A stretch of 64,000 nucleotides of DNA from JACKNG01 sp040220855 (lineage in GTDB: Bacteria; Pseudomonadota; Gammaproteobacteria; Ga0077536), in assembly GCA_040220855.1 (NCBI GenBank), contig JAVJVZ010000064.1, positions 25,453-89,452 of the forward strand. Direction: 5' to 3'. Made by a program: the position numbers and the translations under genes. This document shows positions 47,950 to 55,393 of the stretch, piece by piece. The notes below the pieces were generated by a model. The model saw only the letters and a list, made by a program, of their open reading frames with translations. It made no database searches and was not told the DNA's origin. How positions within the stretch are numbered: the first letter of the stretch is position 1; each line of letters opens with the position of its first letter.

Positions 47950-49230
47950 ATGCTCGATCCGCAACTCCTGCGCAACGATCCGGAACGTGTCGCCACGGCG
48001 CTCGCACGCCGCGGCTTTGCGCTCGATCGTGCCACGCTCGAACGCCTGGAGGGCGCTCGCAAGCAGCTTCAGACCGACACCGAGAACCTGCAGGCCGAAC
48101 GTAACCGGCGCAGCAAGGCGATCGGTGCGGCCAAGGCGCGTGGCGAAGACATCGAGCCCGAGCGGCGTGCGGTGGCCGAACTCGGAGAACAACTCAAGGC
48201 CAACCAGGAGCGCCTCGAGACCGTGCAGGCCGAACTCGAAGCCTTCTCCCTCGGCTTGCCGAACCTGCCCGACGCCGACGTTCCCGATGGCGCCGGGGAA
48301 GACGACAACGTCGAGATTCGGCGCTGGGGCGAACCGCGCGCATTCGACTTCGAACCACGCGATCATGTCGACCTTGGCGAACTGCTTGGCGGCATCGATT
48401 TCGAGGCGGGTGCAAGGCTCGCCGCGGCACGCTTCGCCGTGCTGTCCGGGCCGGTCGCCCGCATGCAGCGTGCGCTCACCCAGTTCATGCTGGATGTGCA
48501 TACCACCGAGCACGGCTACCGCGAGGTCTACGTACCGTACCTTGTCAACGAGCGCACCATGCGCGGTACCGGCCAGTTACCCAAGTTCAAGGCCGATCTC
48601 TTCGAGGTGGCGGAGCAGGGCTTCTTCCTGATTCCGACCGCCGAGGTGCCGGTGACCAACCTGGCCCAGGACACCATCCTCGACGACGCCGCGATGCCGG
48701 CGCGCTACGTCTGCCACACGCCGTGTTTCCGCTCGGAAGCCGGCTCCTACGGCAAGGACACCCGCGGCATGATCCGCCAGCACCAGTTCGAGAAGGTCGA
48801 ACTCGTGCAGTTGGTGCGGCCGGCTGACTCCTACGCTGCGCTCGAACAGCTCACCGGCCATGCCGAAACGATACTGCAACGTCTCGGCCTGCCGTACCGG
48901 GTCGTCATCCTGTGCAGCGCCGATCTCGGTTTTTCCGCGGCACGCACTTACGACCTCGAAGTGTGGTTGCCGGGTCAGCAGCGCTACCGTGAGATCTCTT
49001 CCTGCAGCAACTTCGAGGAATTCCAGGCGCGGCGCATCAAGGCGCGCTGGCGCAACCCCGATACCGGCAAGCCGGAACTGCTGCACACGCTGAACGGATC
49101 CGGCGTGGCGGTGGGTCGTGCGCTCGTCGCCGTGCTCGAGAATTATCAGCAGGCCGACGGCAGCGTCACGGTGCCCGAGGTGCTGCGCCCGTACATGGGC
49201 GGGCTGGAGCGACTCGCGCCGGCGGCCTGA
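47950..49230 (+). CDS. serS: seryl-tRNA synthetase
   Basis: A 426-residue class II synthetase. It has the N-terminal coiled-coil arm that grips tRNA-Ser (about residues 30-105), motif 2 CFRSEAGSYGKDTRGMIRQH and motif 3 LNGSGVAVGRALVAVLENYQ, plus TAEVPVTN and EISSCSNFEEFQARR. The ATG at 47950 starts the family sequence MLDPQLLRND. It would charge the tRNA-Ser found at 54.0 kb among others. Confidence 0.97.
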   Translation: MLDPQLLRNDPERVATALARRGFALDRATLERLEGARKQLQTDTENLQAERNRRSKAIGAAKARGEDIEPERRAVAELGEQLKANQERLETVQAELEAFSLGLPNLPDADVPDGAGEDDNVEIRRWGEPRAFDFEPRDHVDLGELLGGIDFEAGARLAAARFAVLSGPVARMQRALTQFMLDVHTTEHGYREVYVPYLVNERTMRGTGQLPKFKADLFEVAEQGFFLIPTAEVPVTNLAQDTILDDAAMPARYVCHTPCFRSEAGSYGKDTRGMIRQHQFEKVELVQLVRPADSYAALEQLTGHAETILQRLGLPYRVVILCSADLGFSAARTYDLEVWLPGQQRYREISSCSNFEEFQARRIKARWRNPDTGKPELLHTLNGSGVAVGRALVAVLENYQQADGSVTVPEVLRPYMGGLERLAPAA

Positions 49231-49260
49231 CCGCGTCAACGGTCTCCCTGGCGGGGACAC

Positions 49261-49299
49261 CGCGCCACCGTCCGTCCTGCCAGGCTGGACGGTGGCGCG
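49261..49299. terminator. terminator-like inverted repeat between serS and the EF-hand gene
   Basis: A 13-bp perfect stem (CGCGCCACCGTCC / GGACGGTGGCGCG) with a 13-nt loop lies between two convergent genes, 30 nt past serS and 15 nt past the other gene. There is no T-run on either side, so a bidirectional Rho-independent function is uncertain. Confidence 0.5.
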
Positions 49300-49314
49300 A
49301 CAGTAACGGGCACC

Positions 49315-49692
49315 TCAAGCGCCGCCCGCGCTACCGGCCTGGTGGCCGAGCAGCGTCTGCAGGTCGTCGTATTCGTCGCGATCGAGCTTGCCGTCGTCGT
49401 TGGCGTCGGCCGATTCGAACGGCTTGCCTTCGATGTCAGTGTCGGCAACCTCCTGCTCCTGTAACGCGCCATCGCCGTTGGCATCGAGACGGGTGAACGT
49501 GCGCGCCTCGGTGACCTCGGCCGGGGCCTTGGCATCACCGCGTTGCAGCTTGCCCTCGACGTCGTCGCTGATCATGCGCTTCGCACTCGACTCGGCGCGT
49601 GCCGGGTCGTTGGTCGCGCCGTGGTCGCCAGCATAGACCGGGGCAACGAGTACGAGCGCGAGAACGGAAAGCGTGGTGGTGGTCTTTAGCAT
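49315..49692 (-). CDS. exported EF-hand protein
   Basis: A 125-residue protein with a signal peptide (1-21, ending VYAGD) and two canonical calcium loops, DANGDGALQEQE (about residue 69) and DANDDGKLDRDE (about residue 95). It is a calmodulin-like periplasmic or secreted calcium-binding protein; the partner is unknown. The ATG follows AGGAG. Confidence 0.85.
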   Translation of the reverse strand: MLKTTTTLSVLALVLVAPVYAGDHGATNDPARAESSAKRMISDDVEGKLQRGDAKAPAEVTEARTFTRLDANGDGALQEQEVADTDIEGKPFESADANDDGKLDRDEYDDLQTLLGHQAGSAGGA

Positions 49693-49874
49693 GTGAGTCT
49701 CCTCTTTCAGGTGAATGGCCGCGTGCCGACGCAGGGCACGTTTACCGAGTCACACGACTGATGCAGCGCGCGTGCCAACGTGGCCACTTGCGCGCCCCGG
49801 GCTCCGGCCTGGCCCGCGACTTGCACGCCAGGGACAGGCGATCGAAACGCACACGTCGCGAGGAGGTGGCAACC

Positions 49875-50123
49875 ATGCGTGGATATGCACTGGCAGTGAA
49901 CGCGGTGCGGGGTCGCGCCGCGGTCGAGTACGGCGACGATCGCTGGGCGATTCTGGAACTGGCCAACGCCGAGGACGTCGCCCAGGAGGACTGGGTCGAT
50001 GGCGCGCTTGCGGGCGCGGGGCAGGTCGAGATTTACAACGTCTCGCAGGAGCGCACCGTGACGGTCACGGTATGCGACAGCGGCTTGACGATGATCGAGG
50101 CGCTGGCAGCCGCGGAGGCCTGA
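49875..50123 (+). CDS. small uncharacterised protein (82 residues)
   Basis: An 82-residue acidic protein preceded by a very strong site (GAGGAGGTGG, 5-6 nt). It has alternating strands (GYALAVNAVRGRAAVEYGDD, VEIYNVSQERTVTVTVCDS) and no membrane segment or known motif. The longer open frame upstream (from 49599) lacks coding character. Convergent with the small membrane gene. Confidence 0.6.
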   Translation: MRGYALAVNAVRGRAAVEYGDDRWAILELANAEDVAQEDWVDGALAGAGQVEIYNVSQERTVTVTVCDSGLTMIEALAAAEA

Positions 50124-50144
50124 GTTGCGCGGTGGGGCCGGCCG

Positions 50145-50324
50145 TCAAACCAGCCACATGAGCAGCGCGACGAAGCCACCTACGGCGAGTATCGGCAGCA
50201 GGAAGGCGCGCCAGTCGCCGGCCTGGGCGGCGGGACTGTGCTTGATCATGTGTCGGGCGCGCGGGAAGAGCAGGATGATCATCATGCCGAGCAGAATGGC
50301 CGAGCCGATCTTCATCCAGTCCAT
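50145..50324 (-). CDS. small membrane protein (59 residues)
   Basis: A 59-residue protein, MDWMKIGSAILLGMMIILLF at the start and a second hydrophobic helix (LLPILAVGGFVALLMWLV) at the end, joined by a basic loop (FPRARHMIKHSP). It resembles a two-helix inner-membrane hairpin with no family I can name. Start at ATG 50324 with GGAGCG upstream. Confidence 0.6.
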   Translation of the reverse strand: MDWMKIGSAILLGMMIILLFPRARHMIKHSPAAQAGDWRAFLLPILAVGGFVALLMWLV

Positions 50325-50351
50325 CGTAAGCGCTCCGTGGCTGTTAAAGCA

Positions 50352-50375
50352 GACGGCCCCGCACGCGGGGCCGTC
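50352..50375 (-). terminator. intrinsic terminator after yccA
   Basis: A 10-bp perfect stem (GACGGCCCCG / CGGGGCCGTC) with loop CACG, 30 nt past the yccA stop. On the minus strand it is followed by a purine-light tail containing CTTTAA. It separates yccA from the small membrane gene. Confidence 0.65.
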
Positions 50376-50405
50376 CATGGAGAGTCGCGGTTCGCGCGCA
50401 GCCGC

Positions 50406-51071
50406 TCAGTCGTCGCTGGCGAAGCCGAGCAGATGCAACAGGCTCACGAACAGGTTAAAGATGTTCACGTAGAGTTGCACGGTCGCGACGATGTAGTTGT
50501 CGACGCCACCGTTCACCATGCGGCTGGTGTCATAGAGGATGAAGCCGCTCATCAGCAGCACGATGGCCGCAGACAGCGCCAATGACATCGCCGGGACGGC
50601 AAGGAAGATGTTCACCAGCGCGGCGCCGAACACGACCAGCAGGCCGACGAACAGGAATCCGCCAAGGAAGCTGAAATCGCGCCGCGTGGTCAGTGCGTAG
50701 CCTGACAGTCCCAGGAAGATCACGCCGGTGCCGCCGAGCGCGGTGGCGACGATCTGCGGGCCGTTCGCGAGCGACAGGTAGACGCTCAGCATTGGGCCCA
50801 GACCGAAGCCCATGAGGCCGGTGATGGCGAATACGACGGCCAGGCCGGCCGACGAGTTGGCGGTGCGCGGAAGTGCCAGCCACATCAGCAGGAAGGCGCC
50901 GCCGATCGACAAAAGGTAGGTGATGGGGGGCATACGCAGGTACACCGATACCGCCGCGGTCAACGCGCTGAACAGCAGCGTCATCGACAACAGCATGTAG
51001 GTGTTTCGCAGCAGCTTGTTGGTCGCCAGTACGCCCGTCTGTGAGCGGGTGTTACTGAGAATCGTCGCCAT
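50406..51071 (-). CDS. yccA: Bax inhibitor-1/YccA family membrane protein
   Basis: A 221-residue protein with seven membrane helices of the BI-1 family (LLSMTLLFSALTAAVSVYL, FLLMWLALPR, and so on to a terminal FNLFVSLLHLLGFASDD). Escherichia coli YccA modulates FtsH proteolysis. GGAGGT precedes the ATG. The C-terminal Asp-rich tail is conserved in the family. Confidence 0.93.
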   Translation of the reverse strand: MATILSNTRSQTGVLATNKLLRNTYMLLSMTLLFSALTAAVSVYLRMPPITYLLSIGGAFLLMWLALPRTANSSAGLAVVFAITGLMGFGLGPMLSVYLSLANGPQIVATALGGTGVIFLGLSGYALTTRRDFSFLGGFLFVGLLVVFGAALVNIFLAVPAMSLALSAAIVLLMSGFILYDTSRMVNGGVDNYIVATVQLYVNIFNLFVSLLHLLGFASDD

Positions 51072-51228
51072 GTGGTCTACCTCCGGGGTAATCGTTACGC
51101 GGGCGGCAGCATGGCCGGCCCGAAGACTTGGACCACGCCGGGCCCTGAAGTTCTTATCGGCATGATAGGGACGATTGGTGAAAATTCAACAGAAGCCATT
51201 GAAACGCGCGGGTTTTTGTCGATTCACT

Positions 51229-51918
51229 TCAGGGCGCCGCGGCGACCCCGCGGGCGATGCCGATGACGCCGCAGGCGATGCGTGACCCGGCCGCACCGAT
51301 AGGGGGTTGCGCGGGGTCGTTCGGCCCGGCATGCACCACCACCGCACGGCCGATCACGTTGCCCGTTCCGTGCAAGCGCGCCGCCCGTATCATCGCGCTC
51401 GCCGTCGCGACGCCGTCATCGCCGGCGACCAGTTCGCCGAGATTGCCGGTGATGCGATCGATGTCCTCGGGCGGCTGCTCGGATGGACCGCGGAAGTTGA
51501 AATGGGTCCCGGCGCTCGTACCGTCGGCGGCCGAGCAGTCGCCCAGTAGGTGCACATGGTAGGCATGGCGCGAACCCGGAGCCAGGCCCTGCACGCGCGC
51601 ATCGACCGCGACGCCATGCGCGGTGTCGCGCAGGCGCACGACGCCGCTGGCCGCGTTGCCGGCCGTGGGCTGGAGTACGGCGATCGCGTGCTCGACCGGT
51701 GCGGAGACCTGCGCACCGGGGTCGAGGCGGGGTCGATCACGAGCGGTCGGTTCGGGCGCCGCACCCGGATCCGCCGCCGCCGATACGCTGGCCAGCGCTG
51801 CGCTCAGCGCGAGCACGCGGCCGGCGACGGCGCCCAGGGCGGGCAAGCCCGCAGGCCTGCGCCAGGACGCTCGCCGACACATCGTGTGATGGCCGCTGCG
51901 GAAGGGCGCGCCGCTCAT
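51229..51918 (-). CDS. Cu/Zn superoxide dismutase-family protein lacking the zinc-only ligands
   Basis: A 229-residue exported protein with SOD C fold. Copper ligands are present as H121 and H123 (HVH), H139 (THFN) and H196 (VVHA). Catalytic-channel Arg213 and the likely disulfide pair C128/C216 are also kept. In a gapless alignment with bovine SOD1 from SAG-HFN to GVA, the zinc ligands His, His and Asp correspond to Glu147, Ile156 and Asn159. It could be a copper-only dismutase, as known in some fungi and mycobacteria, or a copper chaperone. The ATG at 51918 overlaps the upstream stop; an internal Met13 begins a better signal peptide. Confidence 0.85.
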   Translation of the reverse strand: MSGAPFRSGHHTMCRRASWRRPAGLPALGAVAGRVLALSAALASVSAAADPGAAPEPTARDRPRLDPGAQVSAPVEHAIAVLQPTAGNAASGVVRLRDTAHGVAVDARVQGLAPGSRHAYHVHLLGDCSAADGTSAGTHFNFRGPSEQPPEDIDRITGNLGELVAGDDGVATASAMIRAARLHGTGNVIGRAVVVHAGPNDPAQPPIGAAGSRIACGVIGIARGVAAAP

Positions 51919-52514
51919 TCGCGCAGCGACAGGGATGATGGACGGTCGAGGTTGGTTCCCTCGACATGCGCATCCGGGTGGATTGCCTCGATGGCCGCCT
52001 GCAGTCGCGCGGCATCGGCGGGATCGGCGGGATCGGCGGGATCGACATCGACCATGAGCAGGATTTCGCCGCGCTCGATGGCTTCCTCGAAGCTCTTGAT
52101 CCGCGTGTGTGGCAGCGAGGCACCGACCAGCGACGAGATGACGGCACCGAAGGCCGCCCCCATGCCGGTGAGAGCCAGGATCAGGCCGCCGCCGAGCGTG
52201 ATACCGGCGGCCGGCAGGCTCACGGCCGTGATGCCGGCAAGCAGGCCGACGGTACCGCCGGTCGCGACGCCTCGACCGAGGCCCGGCAGGAAGTCGCTGG
52301 TGTCCTCCTCAGAGCCGGTATCGGGCAACTGCTCGAGCGCAATCTCGTCGTTCGCGACAAGATGGACGTTGTCCTGCGAGCAGCCCTCGTCGTCAATCAA
52401 CCGGCGTACCGTGCGGCGCGCCACCTCGACATCCGGTACCAGGCAGTACAGGCGCGTGATCTCGTTATCGATTGTTGCACCGCGACCGGCGGTGTAAAGA
52501 TGTTCCTCAGCCAT
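51915..52514 (-). CDS. uncharacterised protein with glycine-rich hydrophobic core
   Basis: A 199-residue protein. The N-terminal half (ITRLYCLVPDVEVARRTVRRL) resembles general-stress/DUF1269-like domains that bind between strands, followed by a long Gly/Ala hydrophobic stretch (about residues 77-133, two probable membrane-inserting helices, GRGVATGGTVGLLAGITAV) and an acidic tail. Residues about 158-168 are a DPADPADPADA repeat caused by a 9-bp tandem repeat. Strong SD (GGAGGG). Coupled to the SOD-like gene by 4 nt. Function unknown. Confidence 0.75.
   Translation of the reverse strand: MAEEHLYTAGRGATIDNEITRLYCLVPDVEVARRTVRRLIDDEGCSQDNVHLVANDEIALEQLPDTGSEEDTSDFLPGLGRGVATGGTVGLLAGITAVSLPAAGITLGGGLILALTGMGAAFGAVISSLVGASLPHTRIKSFEEAIERGEILLMVDVDPADPADPADAARLQAAIEAIHPDAHVEGTNLDRPSSLSLRE
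52014..52040. repeat. 9-bp tandem repeat, three copies
   Basis: Three exact ATCGGCGGG units in the coding region for the Asp-Pro-Ala repeats of the 199-residue protein. The in-frame 9-bp period means slippage would add or remove three residues without breaking the frame. Confidence 0.8.
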
Positions 52515-52546
52515 AGGGGCCCTCCGTGCCGGGTTCGTGCTGTGGT

Positions 52547-52753
52547 TCAGGAATCGACCACGAAGGTGACTTTCATGTCGACCTGGTATCCGTTGACCGT
52601 GCCATTGTCGATGAGCACCTTCTGATCCTTGACCCAGGCACCCTGGATGTTGCGCACGGTCTCGGATGCCTTGCTGATGCCGGCGTTGATGGCGTCCTCG
52701 AAGCTCTTGTTCGAAGTGCTGGTGATTTCGGTGACGCGGGCGACTGATGCCAT
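52547..52753 (-). CDS. dodecin
   Basis: A 68-residue flavin-storing small protein: VARVTEITSTSNKSFEDAIN, the flavin-stacking Trp in IQGAWVKDQ, and VNGYQVDMKVTFVVD. Dodecins form hollow dodecamers binding FMN/riboflavin. The ATG has AGGAGGT upstream; the longer open frame is not coding. Downstream of it lie the 199-residue protein and the SOD-like gene. Confidence 0.94.
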   Translation of the reverse strand: MASVARVTEITSTSNKSFEDAINAGISKASETVRNIQGAWVKDQKVLIDNGTVNGYQVDMKVTFVVDS

Positions 52754-53073
52754 GCTTACCTCCTGCACGCGAAGTTGATTACGACGGCGAGTGGCCGCCT
52801 TGAGCAAGGAAGGACGCAAGAGCCGTGCCGCGTCGCCGTGGCTGCCCTGGTGCGTGCACTGACGAGCTGCCAGCCGTCCGGGCATGCAGGATTTGCGTGT
52901 CACTGCAAATCATGCAGACGGTGGCTCGGCCCACGGCGACCGTCGGGGTTGGCGCGAATGCGCATGCGGCGGGTACGGGTGCGGCGCTGATGAAGCTGGC
53001 GATTTACCTGGAATGAGCGACGGACAGGCCGGTTGCCGACGCGAGGCGGTCGACGGCTGACTTTGCCGCGATC
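52754..53073. other. non-coding stretch between dodecin and the sulfotransferase-like gene
   Basis: About 320 nt. Short plus-strand open frames (52775-53016) lack a ribosome binding site and family sequence. It presumably holds the dodecin promoter and the end of the sulfotransferase-like transcript. I see no hairpin, repeat or RNA gene. Confidence 0.5.
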
Positions 53074-53871
53074 TCAGAGGAAGTGCGCGTAGGGCGTTTC
53101 GCGCAGGAAAGCGCGCAGCTCGTCGGCGTTGGCGACGATGTCCTCGAGCGCGCCTGCGTTGAGCTTCTCGAGATCCGCCCGTGCCGGAGCGGTCGGCAGT
53201 CCCAGCATGTCAGCGACGCGCGCCAACGTGCGCGGCCATGCCGCGGCATCCTCGAGATCGCGCGCATACTCGAGCGTCAGACAGTCGCGACCGGCGAGCA
53301 GGGCCGCGTTGTCGCGCCGGTGCTTGGCGATCATATCGAGCCACCAGAAGAGCTCTTCGCGCCTCACCACGATAGGCGGCCGAGTGCGGGCGTCACCGCG
53401 CACTCGATGGAAGCCGTGTTGGCGTGCACCTATCTGCGACAGCGCGTGCCGCACCGGGTTGTCACGGGTCAGGTGAATGACGCGAAATCCGCCGGCTTCG
53501 AGCCAGTCGAGAAACGCGATTGCCCGCGCTCGCGGCAGGCAGAGGACGTCGGTGAGCTGATAGGTCAGGAGCTTGAACCCGTAGGCCTCCGCCCGGGCGT
53601 GCTCGAGGTGGTGGCCTACCCGGGATGCAGGGAAGGCGCACCAGTCGTGCAGGATCTCGTCGTCGCAGTGGATGGCGGGATGATTGTCGAGCAGGCGCAC
53701 CAGCAACGTGCTGCCGGTACGCCCGTCACCGAAAATGACGAAGCGGCGTGTGGGCCCGGCTCCGAGGCGCGGTAGCGGCCAGCGCGCGAGCAGCCGTTGC
53801 CACTGGCAACGGGCCATAGTGCGCAGTTCACCAACGGTCTGGCGATGGTCATTGCTCAAGGCAGGACTCAT
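53074..53871 (-). CDS. sulfotransferase-like protein
   Basis: A 265-residue protein with a PAPS-binding P-loop-like segment FVIFGDGRTGSTLLVRLLDNHP (about residues 44-65, quoted in part: DGRTGSTLLVRLL) and a later RDNPVRHALSQ resembling the 3'-phosphate-binding region. The rest matches the loose sulfotransferase family of bacterial cell-surface or metabolite modification. Substrate unknown. The ATG at 53871 is chosen because GGAGG precedes it; the extension to 53940 has no such site. Confidence 0.75.
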   Translation of the reverse strand: MSPALSNDHRQTVGELRTMARCQWQRLLARWPLPRLGAGPTRRFVIFGDGRTGSTLLVRLLDNHPAIHCDDEILHDWCAFPASRVGHHLEHARAEAYGFKLLTYQLTDVLCLPRARAIAFLDWLEAGGFRVIHLTRDNPVRHALSQIGARQHGFHRVRGDARTRPPIVVRREELFWWLDMIAKHRRDNAALLAGRDCLTLEYARDLEDAAAWPRTLARVADMLGLPTAPARADLEKLNAGALEDIVANADELRAFLRETPYAHFL

Positions 53872-53990
53872 GAAGGCCTCCGAATTTCGCTGGCGGCGCG
53901 CACCTGGACGCCGCCACCACCGCGCAAGCCTAACCGCCACTCGCGTCCTGCAGTAGCTCGCCCCTCACTCGGTTACAATCCGCAACCATC

Positions 53991-54077
53991 GGAGAGGTGG
54001 CAGAGCGGTTGATTGCACCGGTCTTGAAAACCGGCGAAGGCTAATCCCTTCCGAGGGTTCGAATCCCTCCCTCTCCG
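53991..54077 (+). tRNA. tRNA-Ser (anticodon UGA)
   Basis: An 87-nt class II tRNA. The acceptor pairs GGAGAGG with CCTCTCC, the D arm contains GGTTGATTG, the anticodon stem-loop is CCGGTCTTGAAAACCGG with TGA at 54025-54027, there is a long variable arm (CGAAGGCTAATCCCTTCCG) and a T arm GAGGG-TTCGAAT-CCCTC. The discriminator is G. CCA is not encoded (CGA follows), so it must be added after transcription. Its 3' end is duplicated at 55372-55393. Confidence 0.96.
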
Positions 54078-54078
54078 C
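54057..54078. repeat. attL-like repeat (3' end of tRNA-Ser)
   Basis: T-arm 3' half, acceptor 3' strand and discriminator of tRNA-Ser, repeated at 55372-55393 with one mismatch (C/G at position 11). Confidence 0.75.
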
Positions 54079-54382
54079 GAATAAATCAATAATTTCGATG
54101 TCCATCGTGTCTAGTCTTAGGGGTGTTCTGGGGTAGTTTGGGCGCGGGTTGGACACCATTTTGGACACGATTTTCAGCTCGAATGTGCGGGTCGGGTCTG
54201 ATGGAACCGAACGTGCTCGCATTGGCGGATATCAAGCCTCTACGTCACGCAGCGGCAGCTTGCCGAGCAAGCTCGAAGGACAGCTTGCGCAAGACGGTCT
54301 CAATGGATCTACTCGGCATGTGAACGCACCTTCGCTTGCGGAGTCCTTCCGCTCAACTCCTGGCGACGTTGACCGTCGCAGC
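54079..54382. other. non-coding left arm of the island
   Basis: About 300 nt downstream of tRNA-Ser. Contains two GGACAC motifs (TTGGACACC and TTGGACACG, about 54147-54172) and short open frames without ribosome binding sites. I see no integrase remnant that I could name. Confidence 0.45.
54085..54099. repeat. left imperfect inverted repeat inside the island
   Basis: ATCAATAATTTCGAT, just inside the left att, is 14/15 complementary to 55347-55361 just inside the right att. Such inward-facing inverted copies may be integrase or excisionase arm sites. Confidence 0.5.
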
Positions 54383-54913
54383 CTACTTCGCGACGGCTTC
54401 TGCGATGGTTGAAATGGCAAGGAACATTGGCGTGGGATCGCCGTGGAGAGCGCCTTCGCGAACACCCTCGAGGGGCACGAAGCCGAAAGGTGCATAGAAC
54501 GCGATTGCGTCCGGTTTCGCATCGGTCACGACGCCAACGCACCCGAGGTGTTCACGTTGATCGAGGGCTAGCCCAAGGACATGCCGTAGCAGCGCACGTC
54601 CAACTCCGCTGCCCTGTGCTCGAGTGTCGACACCGAGCCGGGCGAGCCGGAGCACCGGGAGCGGATAACCAGGAAGGCGGCGTCGCAATCGCGCAGACGG
54701 GAGGCGGGCACGCTCCAGGCTCGACGCAGCAACGGTCGCGAAGCCAAGGATGTGGCTTTCGGCTGCCGCGACATATGTGATCGCCAGGTGCAGATTGAAC
54801 TGGTTCTGTCCCGCGTAGTGCTGGAAGAAGCGGTCGAGATCGGGCTGTCCGCATGAGAAGGTGCTTCGGTCGTCGTCCGTGCGCAGAGGGCGGATCTCAA
54901 TTGCCGCGGTCAC
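54383..54913 (-). CDS. GNAT N-acetyltransferase, TacT-like toxin candidate
   Basis: A 176-residue GNAT domain with the acetyl-CoA loop RAQGSGVGRALLRH (about residue 98), preceded by LARLGVDTRAQ, and the C-terminal IAFYAPFGFVPL motif with the likely catalytic Tyr. DLDRFFQHYAGQNQ near the N-terminus is typical of TacT/AtaT-type toxins that acetylate charged tRNAs. The start is a GTG overlapping the antitoxin 3' end by 17 nt. Paired with an RHH protein, it is a probable toxin-antitoxin module; enzymatic target not shown by sequence. Confidence 0.85.
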   Translation of the reverse strand: MTAAIEIRPLRTDDDRSTFSCGQPDLDRFFQHYAGQNQFNLHLAITYVAAAESHILGFATVAASSLERARLPSARLRRRLPGYPLPVLRLARLGVDTRAQGSGVGRALLRHVLGLALDQREHLGCVGVVTDAKPDAIAFYAPFGFVPLEGVREGALHGDPTPMFLAISTIAEAVAK

Positions 54914-55175
54914 TCATCAGCTCCCGAAGGGCCTTGGTAGGTGCCGGGGGCTCAGCAAGCATCGCGACGACGCGCTCAAAATCCTCGTCCTTCAGGACAA
55001 TTCTGGCCGGAACGAGTGCTTCGTCCGGCAACTCGCGGCGCGCTTCCATGAAGAACAGAAGCGCCTGTTCGACCACGAAGTTCTTCTTGAGGCCATGACT
55101 CTCCGTGAATCGATCCAGCTTCTCTTTAGTCGCTGCAGAGATGGTCGCTGAGATCTGTGACGGGTCCGCGCTCAT
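54897..55175 (-). CDS. DUF1778/RHH antitoxin (TacA-like)
   Basis: A 92-residue protein: an N-terminal ribbon-helix-helix (ISATISAATKEKLDRFTESHGLKKN) for DNA binding and a C-terminal segment (LPDEALVPARIVLKDEDFERV) of the DUF1778 type that neutralises the GNAT partner. ATG after GGAGGTAACG. The region upstream (55185-55235) is strikingly AT-rich for this genome, probably the promoter/operator it represses. Confidence 0.87.
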   Translation of the reverse strand: MSADPSQISATISAATKEKLDRFTESHGLKKNFVVEQALLFFMEARRELPDEALVPARIVLKDEDFERVVAMLAEPPAPTKALRELMSDRGN

Positions 55176-55346
55176 CGTTACCTCCAATGGTCCATGGAAA
55201 AAAAATTTATACATATTAAAAGCTAGCAATATGCTTTGCAGCGCGCAACAGCGGCCGACTGCAGCATCGAACCGGGCGCCGGCGGCTTCTGGAGGCGGTG
55301 AAGGCTGACTGATTGACACGATTTCGACACGGCGACTTCGTAACAT

Positions 55347-55361
55347 ATCGAAATCATTGAT
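55347..55361. repeat. right imperfect inverted repeat inside the island
   Basis: ATCGAAATCATTGAT, partner of 54085-54099 in inverted orientation (14/15 complementary). It lies 10 nt before the right att. Confidence 0.5.
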
Positions 55362-55371
55362 AAATTCGAAA

Positions 55372-55393
55372 GTTCGAATCCGTCCCTCTCCGC
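55372..55393. repeat. attR-like repeat (displaced tRNA-Ser 3' end)
   Basis: A 21/22 match to the tRNA-Ser 3' end, with no tRNA body in front of it. Marks the right boundary of the mini island and runs into the hairpin at 55384-55439. Confidence 0.75.

Larger units (their letters stand above)
54057..55393. mobile_element. mini genomic island inserted at tRNA-Ser
   Basis: The 22-nt 3' end of the tRNA gene (54057-54078) recurs at 55372-55393 with 21/22 identity, the usual footprint of tyrosine-integrase insertion. The 1.3 kb between carries only a GNAT/RHH toxin-antitoxin-like pair and AT-rich non-coding DNA, with no integrase. It is either a remnant of a larger island or a mobilised minimal element. 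Confidence 0.65.

Noticed and set aside
52775..53016. Small plus-strand open frames between dodecin and the sulfotransferase-like gene
   Set aside because: No ribosome binding site, no membrane or domain pattern.
53965..54222. 85-residue minus-strand open frame across tRNA-Ser
   Set aside because: Its product (REGFEPSEGISLRRF) is the known spurious translation of tRNA-Ser sequence.
54123..54412. Possible small genes in the island's left arm
   Set aside because: No ribosome binding site or recognisable sequence; integrase motifs absent.
55372..55393. Second tRNA-Ser gene
   Set aside because: Only the last 22 nt match; no D, anticodon or variable arm precedes it.
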